From Pycnococcus provasolii (lineage: Eukaryota > Chlorophyta > Pseudoscourfieldiophyceae > Pseudoscourfieldiales), in contig CP150560.1 in assembly GCA_049487715.1 (NCBI GenBank), positions 372,001-436,000 of the forward strand: DNA of 64,000 bases, in the 5' to 3' direction. The position numbers and the translations under genes are program-made. The stretch's first letter is position 1. The number at the start of each line of letters is the position of its first letter. The notes under the pieces are model-generated. The model was not told where the DNA came from. It saw only the letters and a program-made list of their open reading frames with translations, and did no database searches. This document shows positions 29,800 through 40,900 of the stretch, one piece after another.

Positions 29800-30182
29800 T
29801 AGACTTGTAAGTAAGGTGAATCAGTGTTTAATTTCAGATATTATCTTCGCGAGCTCTCCTGTTGCGACACTTTCCGGCGCTTCTTCGAGCAGTTGGTGCT
29901 TGATGACGTGCTGCCGAACGAGCCTCCTTGGCGTGAAGTGGACCATGCACAAGTAAACTCCGCTCCGCTCAGTACTTCGCCGACCGGGATCCCCAAGTGA
30001 AATGAGGTTGTCCCTTCTGGTGGCCCCCGCCAGAAACAACCTCGCTCAAATATCCAGTTCCACAACGGATCCCCTATTAACTTTTAATCCCACCAGTCCA
30101 AAACCGGTCACTCGCGTCCCGGTTCTTTTTCTTTTTTCCGTTTTTTGCCACCTCATCTTTTCGTTCTTCTCTCTCGCCATCC
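29800..30182. other. Spacer between two tandem genes
   Basis: Contains two GGATCC sites 80 bp apart (29987 and 30067) and a pyrimidine-rich run just before the next start (TTTTTCTTTTTTCC). No coding evidence. Confidence 0.5.
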
Positions 30183-31808
30183 ATGCCGCGAGCGTACGCT
30201 GCAGGCTCCGCCTCACCGGGAGGAGGTGCTGGCAAGCCAACGCCAGCTCACAGCACGCCGTCGTCAGCACCATTACCACACCCAACGCGCCACTTCGTTC
30301 ACGCCCTCCCCGACTACCGCGGCGCGGACGTCGACCTCCTCTCCTCATCACTGGCGCAACTCGGCGCGTTAAGGCGATCAGGAGGCGCTTCTCTTGCGCG
30401 CGTCTCGTACGACCTTTGCGTAACGTCGTTCAGCAGAGCGGCGACGCCTGTATCGCCGTACAGAAGCGACAGTGGTGTGCCACTGTCATCGCCGGCACCT
30501 GAAAGTCCTGGTGATGCACCGTCGCGCGTCTCCTTCGCGCTCGGAGAAGAGCAAAGGCAAATCAAAAAGCCGTGCAAAGGCCCGTCGGTGTACGTCGGAA
30601 AGGCTGGCGTGGCGTGGTCACTTGCTAAGTCGGCGGGGGCCGTGCCTGGTGACGACACCGCGCAGGAGACGCTCAAGGAAGCGATGGACTTGGCCACCGA
30701 GGCACTTGAGGAGGCGACGGAACTTTGGGCGGACGACGCGCGCAGCTACGCACTTCTCGACGGACTCGCGGGCGCCGCAGTTGCGAGAGCAGCCATTGCC
30801 TTTAGGGTTGGAGACACGGAGGCTGCTACCGAAAGCCTTGAAGTCTTCTCCGAATGCCAGCCTCCGGCATTCAGCGCAGGCACCAGCTCGGTCATGGCCA
30901 TGTCTCCAGTGGCTTACCACGCGCAGCCAACCGTCGCAGACGAGATCCTATACGGACGTGCAGGTTACCTGCTCGCATGTTGTGCCCTGTGCCACATGGT
31001 GCCGGCGCACGATGACAAGGAATTTTTCAAAAAGACCGTAGGCAACGTCGCGAGAGATCTTATGCGAAGCGGTCGGCTGCACGCGGAGAAGGTGGGCATC
31101 GCGCATCGGTGCCCTCTGTACTACGACTGGCACAACGTGCCGTACCTCGGGTTCGCGCACGGGCTGATGGGAATCCTGTTCAGCCTGATGACCGCACTCC
31201 CTCTACTCGCGGTCGAAGATGCGACGCGTGTTCGCAACGAGATTCACACCTGCTTGACATTCGTGCTCACCCACGAGCGCGATGAGGGGAAGTATCCGAC
31301 ACGCTGCATCGAGTCATTCGGCACGCCAACGGCACAGGCGAAGGCGGAGTCGGCGTCAGAAGGCTTGCCGAAGATGCTGTGCCACTGGTGCCACGGATCC
31401 ACCGGTGCGGCGATGCTGTTTGCCAAGGCTGCCCACACGTTCACTGACGACAGCGAAAAACGCAATAGATACGCATCGGCAGCACTTCGTGCCGGCGACG
31501 TCGTGTGGCGCGAAGGGCTTCTGAAAAAGGGCGTAGGCCTTTGCCACGGCGTCGCCGGCAACGGCTACGCGCTGCTTGCATGCTCTCGCCTCCCTTCAGT
31601 CGAGGATGAGATTCTCGCGCGCTATGCGCATCGCGCCCGCATGTTCGCGGACTGGATCGTCAGCGACGAAGGTCAGAGCACGTACGGCGTGCCTGACCAC
31701 GCCGCTAGTTTGTTTGAGGGTCTCGCTGGCGCCTCGTGCTTCGTGATGGACGTCGACGACAGGGGAGGGGCTGGCCTGCCATTCGTTGAGACGTTCAGCT
31801 TTTTGTAA
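30183..31808 (+). CDS. LanC-like protein (LANCL family)
   Basis: A 541-residue single-exon protein starting at the ATG at 30183. The (alpha/alpha)-barrel signature GxxHGxxG-like repeats are visible: YLGFAHGLMGILFSLM, then the zinc-ligand segment CHWCHGSTGAAML (Cys403, His404), then GLCHGVAGNGYALL (Cys454, His455), then LFEGLAGASCFVMD. These match eukaryotic LANCL proteins, relatives of bacterial lanthionine synthetase C, which bind zinc and glutathione and can add glutathione to dehydrated residues. The first 110 residues are Ser/Pro-rich and variable. Length is longer than mammalian LANCL (about 400-450 aa) because of this leader and an acidic helix insert (residues about 160-190). Confidence 0.88.
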   Translation: MPRAYAAGSASPGGGAGKPTPAHSTPSSAPLPHPTRHFVHALPDYRGADVDLLSSSLAQLGALRRSGGASLARVSYDLCVTSFSRAATPVSPYRSDSGVPLSSPAPESPGDAPSRVSFALGEEQRQIKKPCKGPSVYVGKAGVAWSLAKSAGAVPGDDTAQETLKEAMDLATEALEEATELWADDARSYALLDGLAGAAVARAAIAFRVGDTEAATESLEVFSECQPPAFSAGTSSVMAMSPVAYHAQPTVADEILYGRAGYLLACCALCHMVPAHDDKEFFKKTVGNVARDLMRSGRLHAEKVGIAHRCPLYYDWHNVPYLGFAHGLMGILFSLMTALPLLAVEDATRVRNEIHTCLTFVLTHERDEGKYPTRCIESFGTPTAQAKAESASEGLPKMLCHWCHGSTGAAMLFAKAAHTFTDDSEKRNRYASAALRAGDVVWREGLLKKGVGLCHGVAGNGYALLACSRLPSVEDEILARYAHRARMFADWIVSDEGQSTYGVPDHAASLFEGLAGASCFVMDVDDRGGAGLPFVETFSFL

Positions 31809-32417
31809 CCAAACTTGTTTCGTTCGTTCGTGAACGTCACACACACACACACACCCAGTTACAAATCGTCAGTCTAAGTTAGTCTCGGGGATAGTGGTAT
31901 GCGTTCACGGCGCCTGAGCCAGGCTTTGATGGGTGGTAGACAAAGAAGGACCGAACCGACTACCTATGGTACGACGAGCTCACCTTCGTTGCTAACTCGT
32001 GACTTCCCCTCTGGGATCGTTCGATGCATCGACACCCCTGGGAGGTGGGGGGGAATCACCTGGCTGCCTGGGATGCGATACCATGCGATGACCTGATGCG
32101 ATGCGATGGCGATAAGTACCAATAACCAATAAGTTTCGTGCCGGCGATACAGTAAGCGAGCTTATTAGTGGTAGCCTACATACCACCACCCGCAGTGGTA
32201 CTGTACATACTAGTTCTCTACTGTGGTAAAGTGTACCACGAAGGCACGACCGTAAACGTCTGGGTGAGTCCAAGAAGCATGAAGGGGAAGGGGAAGTTTA
32301 AGGGGAACTGGAACGTTGTGGTCCCCCCCCCCCCCTAGGAAGTAGGTCCCCAAGTTGTGGCGGCCATCACTTCCCATCACTTCCCATCAATCAGTTGCAT
32401 CGCACATCGCTCCAGCC
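31809..32417. other. Spacer with CA and C runs
   Basis: Holds a (CA)n run at about 31838-31855, GATGCGATGCGATG repeats near 32085-32110 and a 14-nt C run at about 32323-32336. No coding evidence. Confidence 0.5.
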
Positions 32418-33276
32418 ATGCCGCTCTCCCCTTCGTCCACAGGTAATAAGGGGCCTTGCTCGAAGTGTCCTTGTGCAGCTGCAGCTGGTGGTGCTGGCAA
32501 GGGTGTGGGAGCTTCCTGTGGTGCTGGCAAAGGGCTGGCTGGGGGTGCTGGCTCTAAGGGTAATAAAGGTGTCTCGCCTGCGTCGGCGTTACTGATAGCG
32601 GCCGCTGCGGCATACACCGGGTTCGCGTACGGCAAGAATCTTTACAGTAATAAAACTTCAGCGGGTGGCTCTGGTTCGAGAACGGCGGGTTCGAAACCTA
32701 AGGCGGCGGCGACGGCGGCGAACGGCAAGGCGCCTGCAGCAAAGCCGGCGCCGTTGCCGCCTGTGACGGACTTCGAGAAAAGTCTTATCCCCTGGACGCA
32801 GCTAGCGACCGCGACAGGTGGGGCAGGAGGCGTGTGCGCACGCAGGGCGGAAATCACAAACAAGGTACGAAAACATACGTCAAACACGAGAAAATCACGG
32901 ACGAGCCACAACGACTCACAAATCCAACACAACAACGTGATAACTAATAAAACAGCTCATGACTGAAGACGGCTGTGCGTTCGTCGCGAACTTGCCTGCT
33001 TCCTTGACGAAGGCGTGCGGAGGACAGTCTACCGAAGAGTGGCGTGGCGAGGTGATGCGCGCCGTCGGGTTCGCTCTGCGAGCTGTGGCGTCCGTGCTTG
33101 CTGGCGAGGACGTGCGCAAGGTGGCTGCCGCGTGGCGAAAGGCGGAAAGCGAAGAGCTGCACGCGGCTGCCGCAGGCGCAGGCGCCGCCGCGCTACGCGG
33201 ATGGCGCAACTGGGTGGACACCGACACCGTTGCCGTCAAGGGTGCCATCGAGAAGCTGCTCCTGGCGAAACCTTAG
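32418..33276 (+). CDS. Small single-span membrane protein of unknown function, spliced
   Basis: Exon 1 is 32418-32864 (149 codons, donor GTACGA). Intron is 32865-32955 (acceptor AAACAG), phase 0. Exon 2 is 32956-33276, giving 255 residues. The N-terminus is Gly/Ala-rich with a GPCSKCPC motif. A hydrophobic segment (SALLIAAAAAYTGFAY, residues about 55-70) is probably one membrane span. After an Ala/Lys/Pro linker comes a helical domain (FEKSLIPWTQLATA, then EVMRAVGFALRAVASVLAGED, then WRNWVDTDTVAVK). Family not recognised. It converges with the repetitive minus-strand gene. Confidence 0.6.
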
Positions 33277-33387
33277 GTGCGGCGGCGAGCGATGGCGCGT
33301 GTGAACATCGCGCAATATATAGGAAATAGGATCGGCGTCGTAACACAGTACCCTACTAGTCGATTAACCCAACGATAATGTTTTACC

Positions 33388-36300
33388 TCAAACAACGCTG
33401 AAGATCTCGCGCATCTGACGCGCAGTCGTCTCATGGTACGAAGTCTCCACGTCTGTGCGCGACGATGATGATGCCGACGGACGCGCACTTACATTGACAG
33501 CGGGCGGCATGCTCGAAGGTTCTGGCGGAGCGACAGCGCGTACGTGAAGCGTGTGAACGATCGGCTGCTGGAAAGTAGGCTGGGAGACCGTCGGTGGAGC
33601 ACCCCCCACGAGCGGCGGGTGCGAGACGAAAGCCTGCCATAGAGGTGATGTCTGCGATGCCATCGGGTACACCACCGGTTGCGCTGGCGCTGCAGCATAC
33701 TGCGGCGGCGGCGGTGGAGGTCCAGACATCGGATGATGCATTTGCATCGGCATCGGCGGCATCGGCATCGGCGGCGGCGGCGGTGCATGCATCGGCGGAG
33801 GCATCGGATGATGCATTTGCAGCGGTGGTTGCGGCGGAGGCGGCGGTGGTGGCGGCGGGAAAAGGTGAGGTACAGTCACAGCAGAATGCACATGTGCCAG
33901 CGGCGGCGGGGGCGGAGGTGGGTAAGTAAATGCAGACATAGAATGATGCACATGCGGCGGTGGCAGCGGCGGCGGCGGCGTAGCCATAGCATGGTGCACA
34001 TGCGGTGGCACTGCAGCCACCATGACAGGATCAGCTGCTAATGACATCGCCGGCGGCTGCTGTAGTTGTGTAGGTGGTGGTCCTGCGTGCGGTTGTCCCT
34101 GAATCCACGCTGATGGCGGCGGAGGTGGCGGCGGCATCACGAAGGCTTGCCGCTGAGATGGTGGCAAATGCATCGTCTCCGGAGGCGGAATATACGGCAT
34201 GCCCGCGAGAATTGGTGCAGCTGCTATCGGAGAAGGGGTGGATCCAGCAGGCTCTACCGAGGGCGCGGGCGCAGGTGGAGGTACAGGTGCAGGCTCCGCC
34301 GAGGGCTCGGGCGCAGATGGAGGTGCGGACGCAGTTTCACCCGCGTCCTGAGCAGGTGCAGGTGCGACGACATCAGCATCGGGCGCATCAGTACTGGCAG
34401 AGCTTGTCGAGACCTGTGGATTCGACGTCGGTGCGGACGCGCGCATTGGCCTTGCACGCGCGAAAGCCGTTGCCTCAGCTTCGAGAGTCGCCGCAAAGGT
34501 AGCCTTATTCAGCTCCTCAAGCTGGTCGCCCATCGCAGTGAGATCTGCCACCTGCGCAGCATACGTCTTATTCTTTGCCGCAAGCGTGTCTGCAACCTTC
34601 TTTTGTAACGCCTCGACAATCTCGGTGATACCTGAAGCAACATCCGGCGCATTGGGAGCAAATACCTTCTTCACCGGGTCCGGATCCACGGGTCGCAGAA
34701 ACTTGATCTTGCGCAGCGCGTTGTTCACCTCCTTGCGACAAGTTTCAAGACTCTCCTTAGTATTGCTCAGCTCTGCTTCCTTCTTCTTGAGCATCGCCGC
34801 TGCCAGCTCCTTTTTCTTCGATGCCACCTTATCGACAAGCCTGTCAAGTCGATTCGAGTACGATTTGCCACTTCCATCCGCTTGCTCCTGCTCTAGACGC
34901 GCGCGTGCAGCTTCCTCCGCATGCGCGAGTTCGGCGGGAGTAAACTCGCCGAGTGAGTCGTAAAGCATGGTCGGCACAGCCAATGCTGCCGCATCGTCCT
35001 GTGTCACATCCGGTTCAGTTGCGGGCGCTGGGGCCTCAGCTACCGGTGTGGCTGCAGAAGTCGATGCCGCGGCTGCAGCCTCCGGTACTGCAGCCGGCTT
35101 GGCCTCCGCAGCTGGCTTCTCAGCAGGCGCGGCTGAAGCCTCTGGTGCTGCAGCCGGCTTGGGCTCCGGCGCCGGTTCCGCCTTGGACGTCGACGCCGCG
35201 GCTGCAGGCTCTGGTGCCGCCGCTGGCTTCTTCTCCGCAGGCGCGGCTTCGGCCTCCGTCAGCTTCTTCTCCGCAGGCGCGGCTGCAGCCTCCGGTGCTG
35301 CAGCCGGCTTGGCCTCCGCAGCTGGCTTCTCAGCAGGCGCGGCTGCAGCCTCCGGTGATGCTGCAGGCTTGGCCTCCGCAGCTGGCTTCTCAGCAGGTGC
35401 GGCTGCAGCCTCCGGTGCTGCTGCAGGCTTGACCTCCGGCGCCGGTTCCGTCTTGGACGTCGACGCCGCGGCTGCAGGCTCTGGTGCTGCCGCTGGCTTG
35501 GCCTCCGCAGGCGCGGCTTCGGCCTCCGCAGCTGGCTTCTCAGCAGGCGCGGCTGCAGCCTCCGGTGCTGCCGCTGGCTTCGCCTCCGCAGCTGGCTTCT
35601 CAGCAGGCGCGGCTGAAGCCTCTGGTGCTGCATATAGTCCTTTGAGTTCTTCTTTCAAGGATTCGTTCAAGGCCTCGAGGGCCCTGGTGCGTTGCAGCAT
35701 GTCGAGAATTTCTTTGTATTTCTTAGCGTCCAATATGAATAGATTATCATTTTCCTTTTTTCGTGCATCTGTGCCCCTTCTTATTTGATCTACCAAGCCT
35801 GTACCAGCCGGCTTGGGCTCCGGCGCCGGTTCCGCCTTGGACGTCGACGCCGCGGCTGCAGGCTCTGGTGCCGCCGCTGGCTTCTTCTCCGCAGGCGCGG
35901 CTTCGGCCTCCGTCAGCTTCTTCTCCGCAGGCGCGGCTGCAGCCTCCGGTGCTGCAGCCGGCTTGGCCTCCGCAGCTGGCTTCTCAGCAGGCGCGGCTGC
36001 AGCCTCCGGTGATGCTGCAGGCTTGGCCTCCGGCGCCGGTTCCGTCTTGGACGTCGACGCCGCGGCTGCAGGCTCTGGTGCTGCCGCTGGCTTGGCCTCC
36101 GCAGCTGGCTTCTCAGCAGGCGCGGCTTCGGCCTCTGTCGGCTTCTTCTCCGCCGCTGGCTTCTCCGCAGGCGCGGCTGCGTCCTGACTTGTCACTTCTG
36201 GCGTCTTCTCTGGCGCAGGCTTTTCTGTTGGCGCGGATCCTTCCCACTTTTCGTCAGGTGGTCGCTCTGTCTTTTCTGTCGCCGCCGCCAAAGTTTCAGT

Positions 36301-36579
36301 CATTTCCTCCGTCACAACATGCTTATCTTTTGGTGTATCTTCGCCATCAAGTTTGGAAGTCGACACGGAAGGTTCTCCCGAAGCCGAAGCCGAAGCCGAA
36401 GTCGAAGTCGTCCACCACAGCGGAGGTTGACTTTCCCCACTTGATTCCCCACTGAAACGAGCTCGCAACTCAGGTGGTTGCGGAGGTGCGTTTCGAAACC
36501 GACGTATGCGCGCGGCGATCGCACCTGAGGAGGAGGCCGAGGCCGCGGCCGGTGGTACGTCACCACGTTCGTCGGCCAT
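33388..36579 (-). CDS. Giant low-complexity Ala/Pro/Lys/Glu-repeat protein with coiled coils
   Basis: A 1063-residue single frame starting at the ATG at 36579. Residues about 110-540 are tandem variants of an APAEKPAAEAKPAAAPEA unit. One block of 228 nt is perfectly duplicated (35151-35378 and 35805-36032), separated by a unique helical segment (DARKKENDNLFILDAKKYKEI). Residues about 560-720 form coiled coils (KKKELAAAMLKKKEAEL). The last third is Pro- and His/Met-rich, with runs of Pro and a repeated HHPM/HHAM motif. The plus strand through the repeats also stays open for hundreds of codons, but only this strand has coils, Pro runs and a clean start. Function unknown; a structural, cell-surface or RNA-granule protein is possible. 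Confidence 0.7.
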   Translation of the reverse strand: MADERGDVPPAAASASSSGAIAARIRRFRNAPPQPPELRARFSGESSGESQPPLWWTTSTSASASASGEPSVSTSKLDGEDTPKDKHVVTEEMTETLAAATEKTERPPDEKWEGSAPTEKPAPEKTPEVTSQDAAAPAEKPAAEKKPTEAEAAPAEKPAAEAKPAAAPEPAAAASTSKTEPAPEAKPAASPEAAAAPAEKPAAEAKPAAAPEAAAAPAEKKLTEAEAAPAEKKPAAAPEPAAAASTSKAEPAPEPKPAGTGLVDQIRRGTDARKKENDNLFILDAKKYKEILDMLQRTRALEALNESLKEELKGLYAAPEASAAPAEKPAAEAKPAAAPEAAAAPAEKPAAEAEAAPAEAKPAAAPEPAAAASTSKTEPAPEVKPAAAPEAAAAPAEKPAAEAKPAASPEAAAAPAEKPAAEAKPAAAPEAAAAPAEKKLTEAEAAPAEKKPAAAPEPAAAASTSKAEPAPEPKPAAAPEASAAPAEKPAAEAKPAAVPEAAAAASTSAATPVAEAPAPATEPDVTQDDAAALAVPTMLYDSLGEFTPAELAHAEEAARARLEQEQADGSGKSYSNRLDRLVDKVASKKKELAAAMLKKKEAELSNTKESLETCRKEVNNALRKIKFLRPVDPDPVKKVFAPNAPDVASGITEIVEALQKKVADTLAAKNKTYAAQVADLTAMGDQLEELNKATFAATLEAEATAFARARPMRASAPTSNPQVSTSSASTDAPDADVVAPAPAQDAGETASAPPSAPEPSAEPAPVPPPAPAPSVEPAGSTPSPIAAAPILAGMPYIPPPETMHLPPSQRQAFVMPPPPPPPSAWIQGQPHAGPPPTQLQQPPAMSLAADPVMVAAVPPHVHHAMATPPPPLPPPHVHHSMSAFTYPPPPPPPLAHVHSAVTVPHLFPPPPPPPPPQPPLQMHHPMPPPMHAPPPPPMPMPPMPMQMHHPMSGPPPPPPQYAAAPAQPVVYPMASQTSPLWQAFVSHPPLVGGAPPTVSQPTFQQPIVHTLHVRAVAPPEPSSMPPAVNVSARPSASSSSRTDVETSYHETTARQMREIFSVV
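35151..36032. repeat. Perfect 228-bp direct duplication inside the repeat gene
   Basis: Bases 35151-35378 and 35805-36032 appear identical by eye over 228 nt, 654 nt (218 codons) apart, so the frame is kept. Confidence 0.85.
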
Positions 36580-37970
36580 GACAATGCTGCCGCACGCACA
36601 AGCGCTTCAAGCTCGGGTGTATCCTTAAGCTTCCCGTTTGACTTCACGAGGGAGAACAAAAAGGAGGTCGGGCAGAGAAGGAGGGCTACCGGGTAGGGTG
36701 CTTTTTCCAATTTTTTGAACTCCCCCTCGACCTCGAAGACAAGCCATAAGGTTTATGGGCGGAACCCCTCTCTGGGCTTCTCCAGCGGCCTGGTCGGGAG
36801 CTTTAGGTCGCAAGTGGGTCACCCTGAGTGGGTCCCGCAGCCCCGGGCTGGCTTGGCTGGCTGGTCGGGATCCTTGACGCCTGAAGGGGACGCCTGGGCC
36901 TAACTTCTGGGCCTAACCTTAGCCGGTCTAAGGAACCTGTACAGTTCCATTACGGATCCCCTGGTAGCCTGGTACTTCTCCTCCCTAACCCTGCAGCCCT
37001 GCAGCCTGGACTCTTTTCTTTTCAGGTGGGTAGGGTTAGGCCCTCAGGTGTCAGGTGTCAGGTCCGCATATTCTCGCTGACCAGTGACCAGTTTCAGTGA
37101 CCAGTCTTCTCCAGGGGTTCTCTGCCAAGACTGCCATGTGGCCTGGGGGCCTGGCTGAGTGACTGCCTGATAGAACCTGATGATTGGTCCTGAGGTCTCC
37201 ATAACTACTAAGGCTACCTGGCTCCCTCCAGCCTCCAGGCACCCTGCAGGGGACCCGTCGATTCCTCAAGACGATTTGAGGGGACAAAGCCGGCAGGTTT
37301 CTGTCGTGTCCCAGGAATGTAAATAAACTATGTACCGGTAACTTATGTTTCCCTGTTCGTCAAAGGTCGTGTTGTCGACAAGTCTTGTCGTCGTGTTCAG
37401 CGTCCCACCACCCTTCAGGCCCTTCACCCTCAGGCTGTCAGGGGAAGCCACCCCAGGGGGGAAGCCTCAGGTGGTAGTGGTCGCCACAGGTGGGGCCGGG
37501 CAGAGGGCGCCGGGCGTGCTGTTTGGGCGCGCACACACTGGTACCACTTGGCGCGTTTTGGAACAAAGTGGTGGAAAGCACATGTGTTTTGGCCCCTACC
37601 CTACCAAAACCCCTGTTATAAAAAGTTTTAGGCTTGGCCAGCCCAATTTGGTAGTGGGTTTTCCCATCACACGCCTTCTCAAATACCACGGGGGGCCGGG
37701 GGGGAATTTTCCCCATCACTCCCCGGCCGCGGTTTTCGGCCGCGCTTAAGCGCACTGGCAACTGCCTTAAGCAGCCTTAAGTAAGCATATATATACGGCG
37801 CCGGGTTAGGGCAGGGTTAGGGAGTACACCTGACAAGCTAGCCAAGCCATTAATTAGTCCATTCGTCCAATAGGAAGTGGCTGGGAGTGGCTAGGAGGTG
37901 GCTGTTACCTGCAGGGACTGTTAACGTGGTATCTTTCTTAGAACTTGTTTTACCCTGGGGGGTTTTCTTG
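36580..37970. other. 1.4-kb spacer, divergent promoters
   Basis: Between the starts of the repeat gene (-) and the receptor-like gene (+). Holds GGATCC at 36868 and 36953, short TTAGGG-like units near 37028 and 37803-37822, GTGTCAG and GACCAGT tandem words (about 37047-37108), a CATATATATA word near 37784 and short palindromes such as CGGCCGCGG...CCGCG near 37725. No coding evidence. Confidence 0.5.
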
Positions 37971-40900
37971 ATGACGTTTCTTACCCAGGTTTGGTGTAAC
38001 GAAACCGGTTGGTGTTGTCGTGATTCTGGTGATTCTTGCACAAAAGATAGTGGTAGAAGAAGAAGAAGAAGAAATACAACAACAACAACAGCAGCAGCAA
38101 CAACAACAAGAAGAAGACGAAGACTGGCAAGCAGAGAAATCCACGCGACGACTGCACTCACGTTCGTGCTGTCTCTGCTCTCTCTCGTCCTCTTGCACAC
38201 AACGCATACAACCTTCGCGCAGCAGACGGCGCAGAAGGCGGTTCAGCGAGTCACCGTGACGGAGGACCAACCGCAGCCGTCCACATTTCTTCTCGTCGAC
38301 ACAAACACCAATACGACGTGGCCCACAAAAACGACGTTCGCGCCGGCTTGCCAACCGCGAAGCGCCAGCAAGTTCCAGCTAAGCAAAAGTGACGGAATCT
38401 TCGAGTACCAGCCAAGCCCGGACAAGTTCAGCACAACCGCAAACGACGTCGACGTATTCAGCTACGAGGCTGTGCGCGTCAACGAACAGGGAAGACTCGT
38501 GCGCGCCGCGGCACTCGTCGAGGTGTACATCGAGCCTAGGAACGACGCACCCATAATCTTCGACTGCAAGGAGATCACGCCCGTCGAGTACGCATACCCC
38601 ACGCAGCTCGAGCCAAACACGCTCACCGAGTGGACGGAGCGTGTCAACCGCCTCGCGCTCTCGTACGTTCCAGGCTCACCCATAGCACGCGCAGATATGC
38701 GCGCTGTCAGCAGCCTCGCGGGCAAAGAGGCTACATGTTTCCCTGGCTCCATGGCGGACGGCGACACGCTCACGTGGCGCGTGCTCGTCGCGCCGGAGCA
38801 TGGCACGGTCCTCGCAAGACAGTGCCACGACGCAATTGTCGACAAAACTTCGTACGAGCAGCGCTGCCTTGCTGTGAACGAGTTCACGCAAATCGCAACC
38901 GCAGGATTCCAGCTGCCCGAACCGAACAGCTTCGTGTACATCCCCGACGCGGGCTTCCAAGGAACAGATGCATTCACATACGAGGTGAGCGACGAGCTTG
39001 GGCGCAACGGGGTTCCCAACGAAAAGCCGCTCAGCGCACGCGCCACCATAAGCTTCAAGGTTGGCGATGTGAGCAGCATACCATCGCCGATGTGCCGAAG
39101 TAGGGTGAACATGGCGGAGGACCTGAGCGTCTGCACGACGGGTGGGCCCGGCGAGGGCGCTGGTGGAATCGTCCTTCCACCATACCTCGGCAATGAGACG
39201 TCGTACGAGTTCCTCGCAACGCGTTGCGATCACATCACGACGGAGGAGAACCTCGGCCTGCCGTCGCGGCTGCTGCAAGGGAGACTGGAGCGCGACCCTC
39301 TGCCCGAGGATACCGCCTTCCTCGCGCCTGGCCTGCGCCACTACCTTTGCGACATGCTGCCCGCCAGCGCCGGCGCCGACAGCAGCGCCACACGAAATGC
39401 CTCCTCATTCTGCCCGCTTTCGCACCCGCGTCTCTGCGAGTCGGCGTACGATAAGGGATACCAGCCCTGGTGGGCGGATGCTGCATACCCACGCTGCCGC
39501 GCGGACTTTGGATACGCCATGTACAACTGCTCGTTTGTACCCGTCGTGGAGATTGACGTCACGGATATTGCTGGGAATGCCATCACGAAGCAGTACGTAA
39601 ATGAGAGCGCCGTTCGCCGATCGCTCGGACCTGAGCATGGCCTAAATGGGCAGGTACATGTGGAATTCGACGGGCGAGAGAGCTGCGGCGAGAACGCAAC
39701 ATTTCTTGGACTGAACGCTTCGCTCAATTTGGCGGAGACTTGCAGCGACAAATATGGGCTGGAGCGGATTGCGGCAGGGCGGTACTCCTATCAGCCGCTG
39801 AAGCATCGACATGGATTTGCGCCGACTTACGAGACGGATAAATTTGGATACAACATATACCTCGTCGATGAGACGGACTGCCTTCGCAAGGACGGCACGA
39901 CGACGCCAATCGAGGCCTGCGGCGAAGACTGCGTGGGATGCCGACTACAGCCTGACTTCCGGCGTTATCCCGGAACAAAGACGGTGCGAGTCCTTCCCAT
40001 CGACGACGCGCCGATCGTGCGCGGCATTGTCGCAGCAACTGCTCTCGAAACTGCCGTGCCGTTCAACCCGGCAAACGAAGCTCACGTGGGCCAGAATATC
40101 AAAGGCGAGGTGCTGACAACGGCGGTAGAAGCGCCGATGTGGGAACCTTTGCCACCAAACCCAAACGACGACGCGAGTGTGCACCCTGCGATCTACAACA
40201 ACATTCAGCGCAATTTCAATCCCAATGAGTTGCCCATCCGCCTCGATGTGAACGTTTGGGATCGCGACATGACTGCCAACTCCACGCTCAAGCTGCGAAT
40301 TGTAGGTCTCCCATCAGAGGGTGAGGTGTTTGAGGACATCCCGGTGTACGACCAGAACGGTGGAATCACGGGATATCAGCGACGCAAGCTTGTGACACCG
40401 ACAGCAGATGCACCAGATTCGGATGTACTCGAGCAGGCGCCCACATTCCTTACGCCGATCAACGATGTCTGGGACGTTTGGGCAGAGGCTCAGTTCACGC
40501 TGTACTATCTGGCACCGCCACTTCGTCACGGCTCGCCGCTTACGGAGCTGCGCATCGTCGCCATTGAGAACTATGGCACGGCATATGCTGTTACGAGCGA
40601 GCCGATGACGTTCACGATCAGCGTAAAGTGCGCTCCAGGCTACGTTGCTACCAAGTATGCGATCGACAATGTCAATGACACTTCGGTGGTGGAGCGGCTC
40701 ACTCGCGCGTTTGCGTTTGGTGACGTGCGTGACACACTTTTAGATCTCTACGGATTCACTACGCCCGGATCCATAGGAACTTGCTCACGTTGCGCTCCGG
40801 GATATTTCAGCACTACTTTCAACACAGGCATTCTGCCCGCACCTTATTTTGCACCCGCCTGCATGCCGTGCTCCGCAGGATCGAGCAGCCCAGGCGGGCT

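Noticed and set aside
34967-35788. Plus-strand repetitive frame opposite the Ala/Pro/Lys protein
   Set aside because: It is a by-product of the codon-repeat array; start and flanks do not support it.
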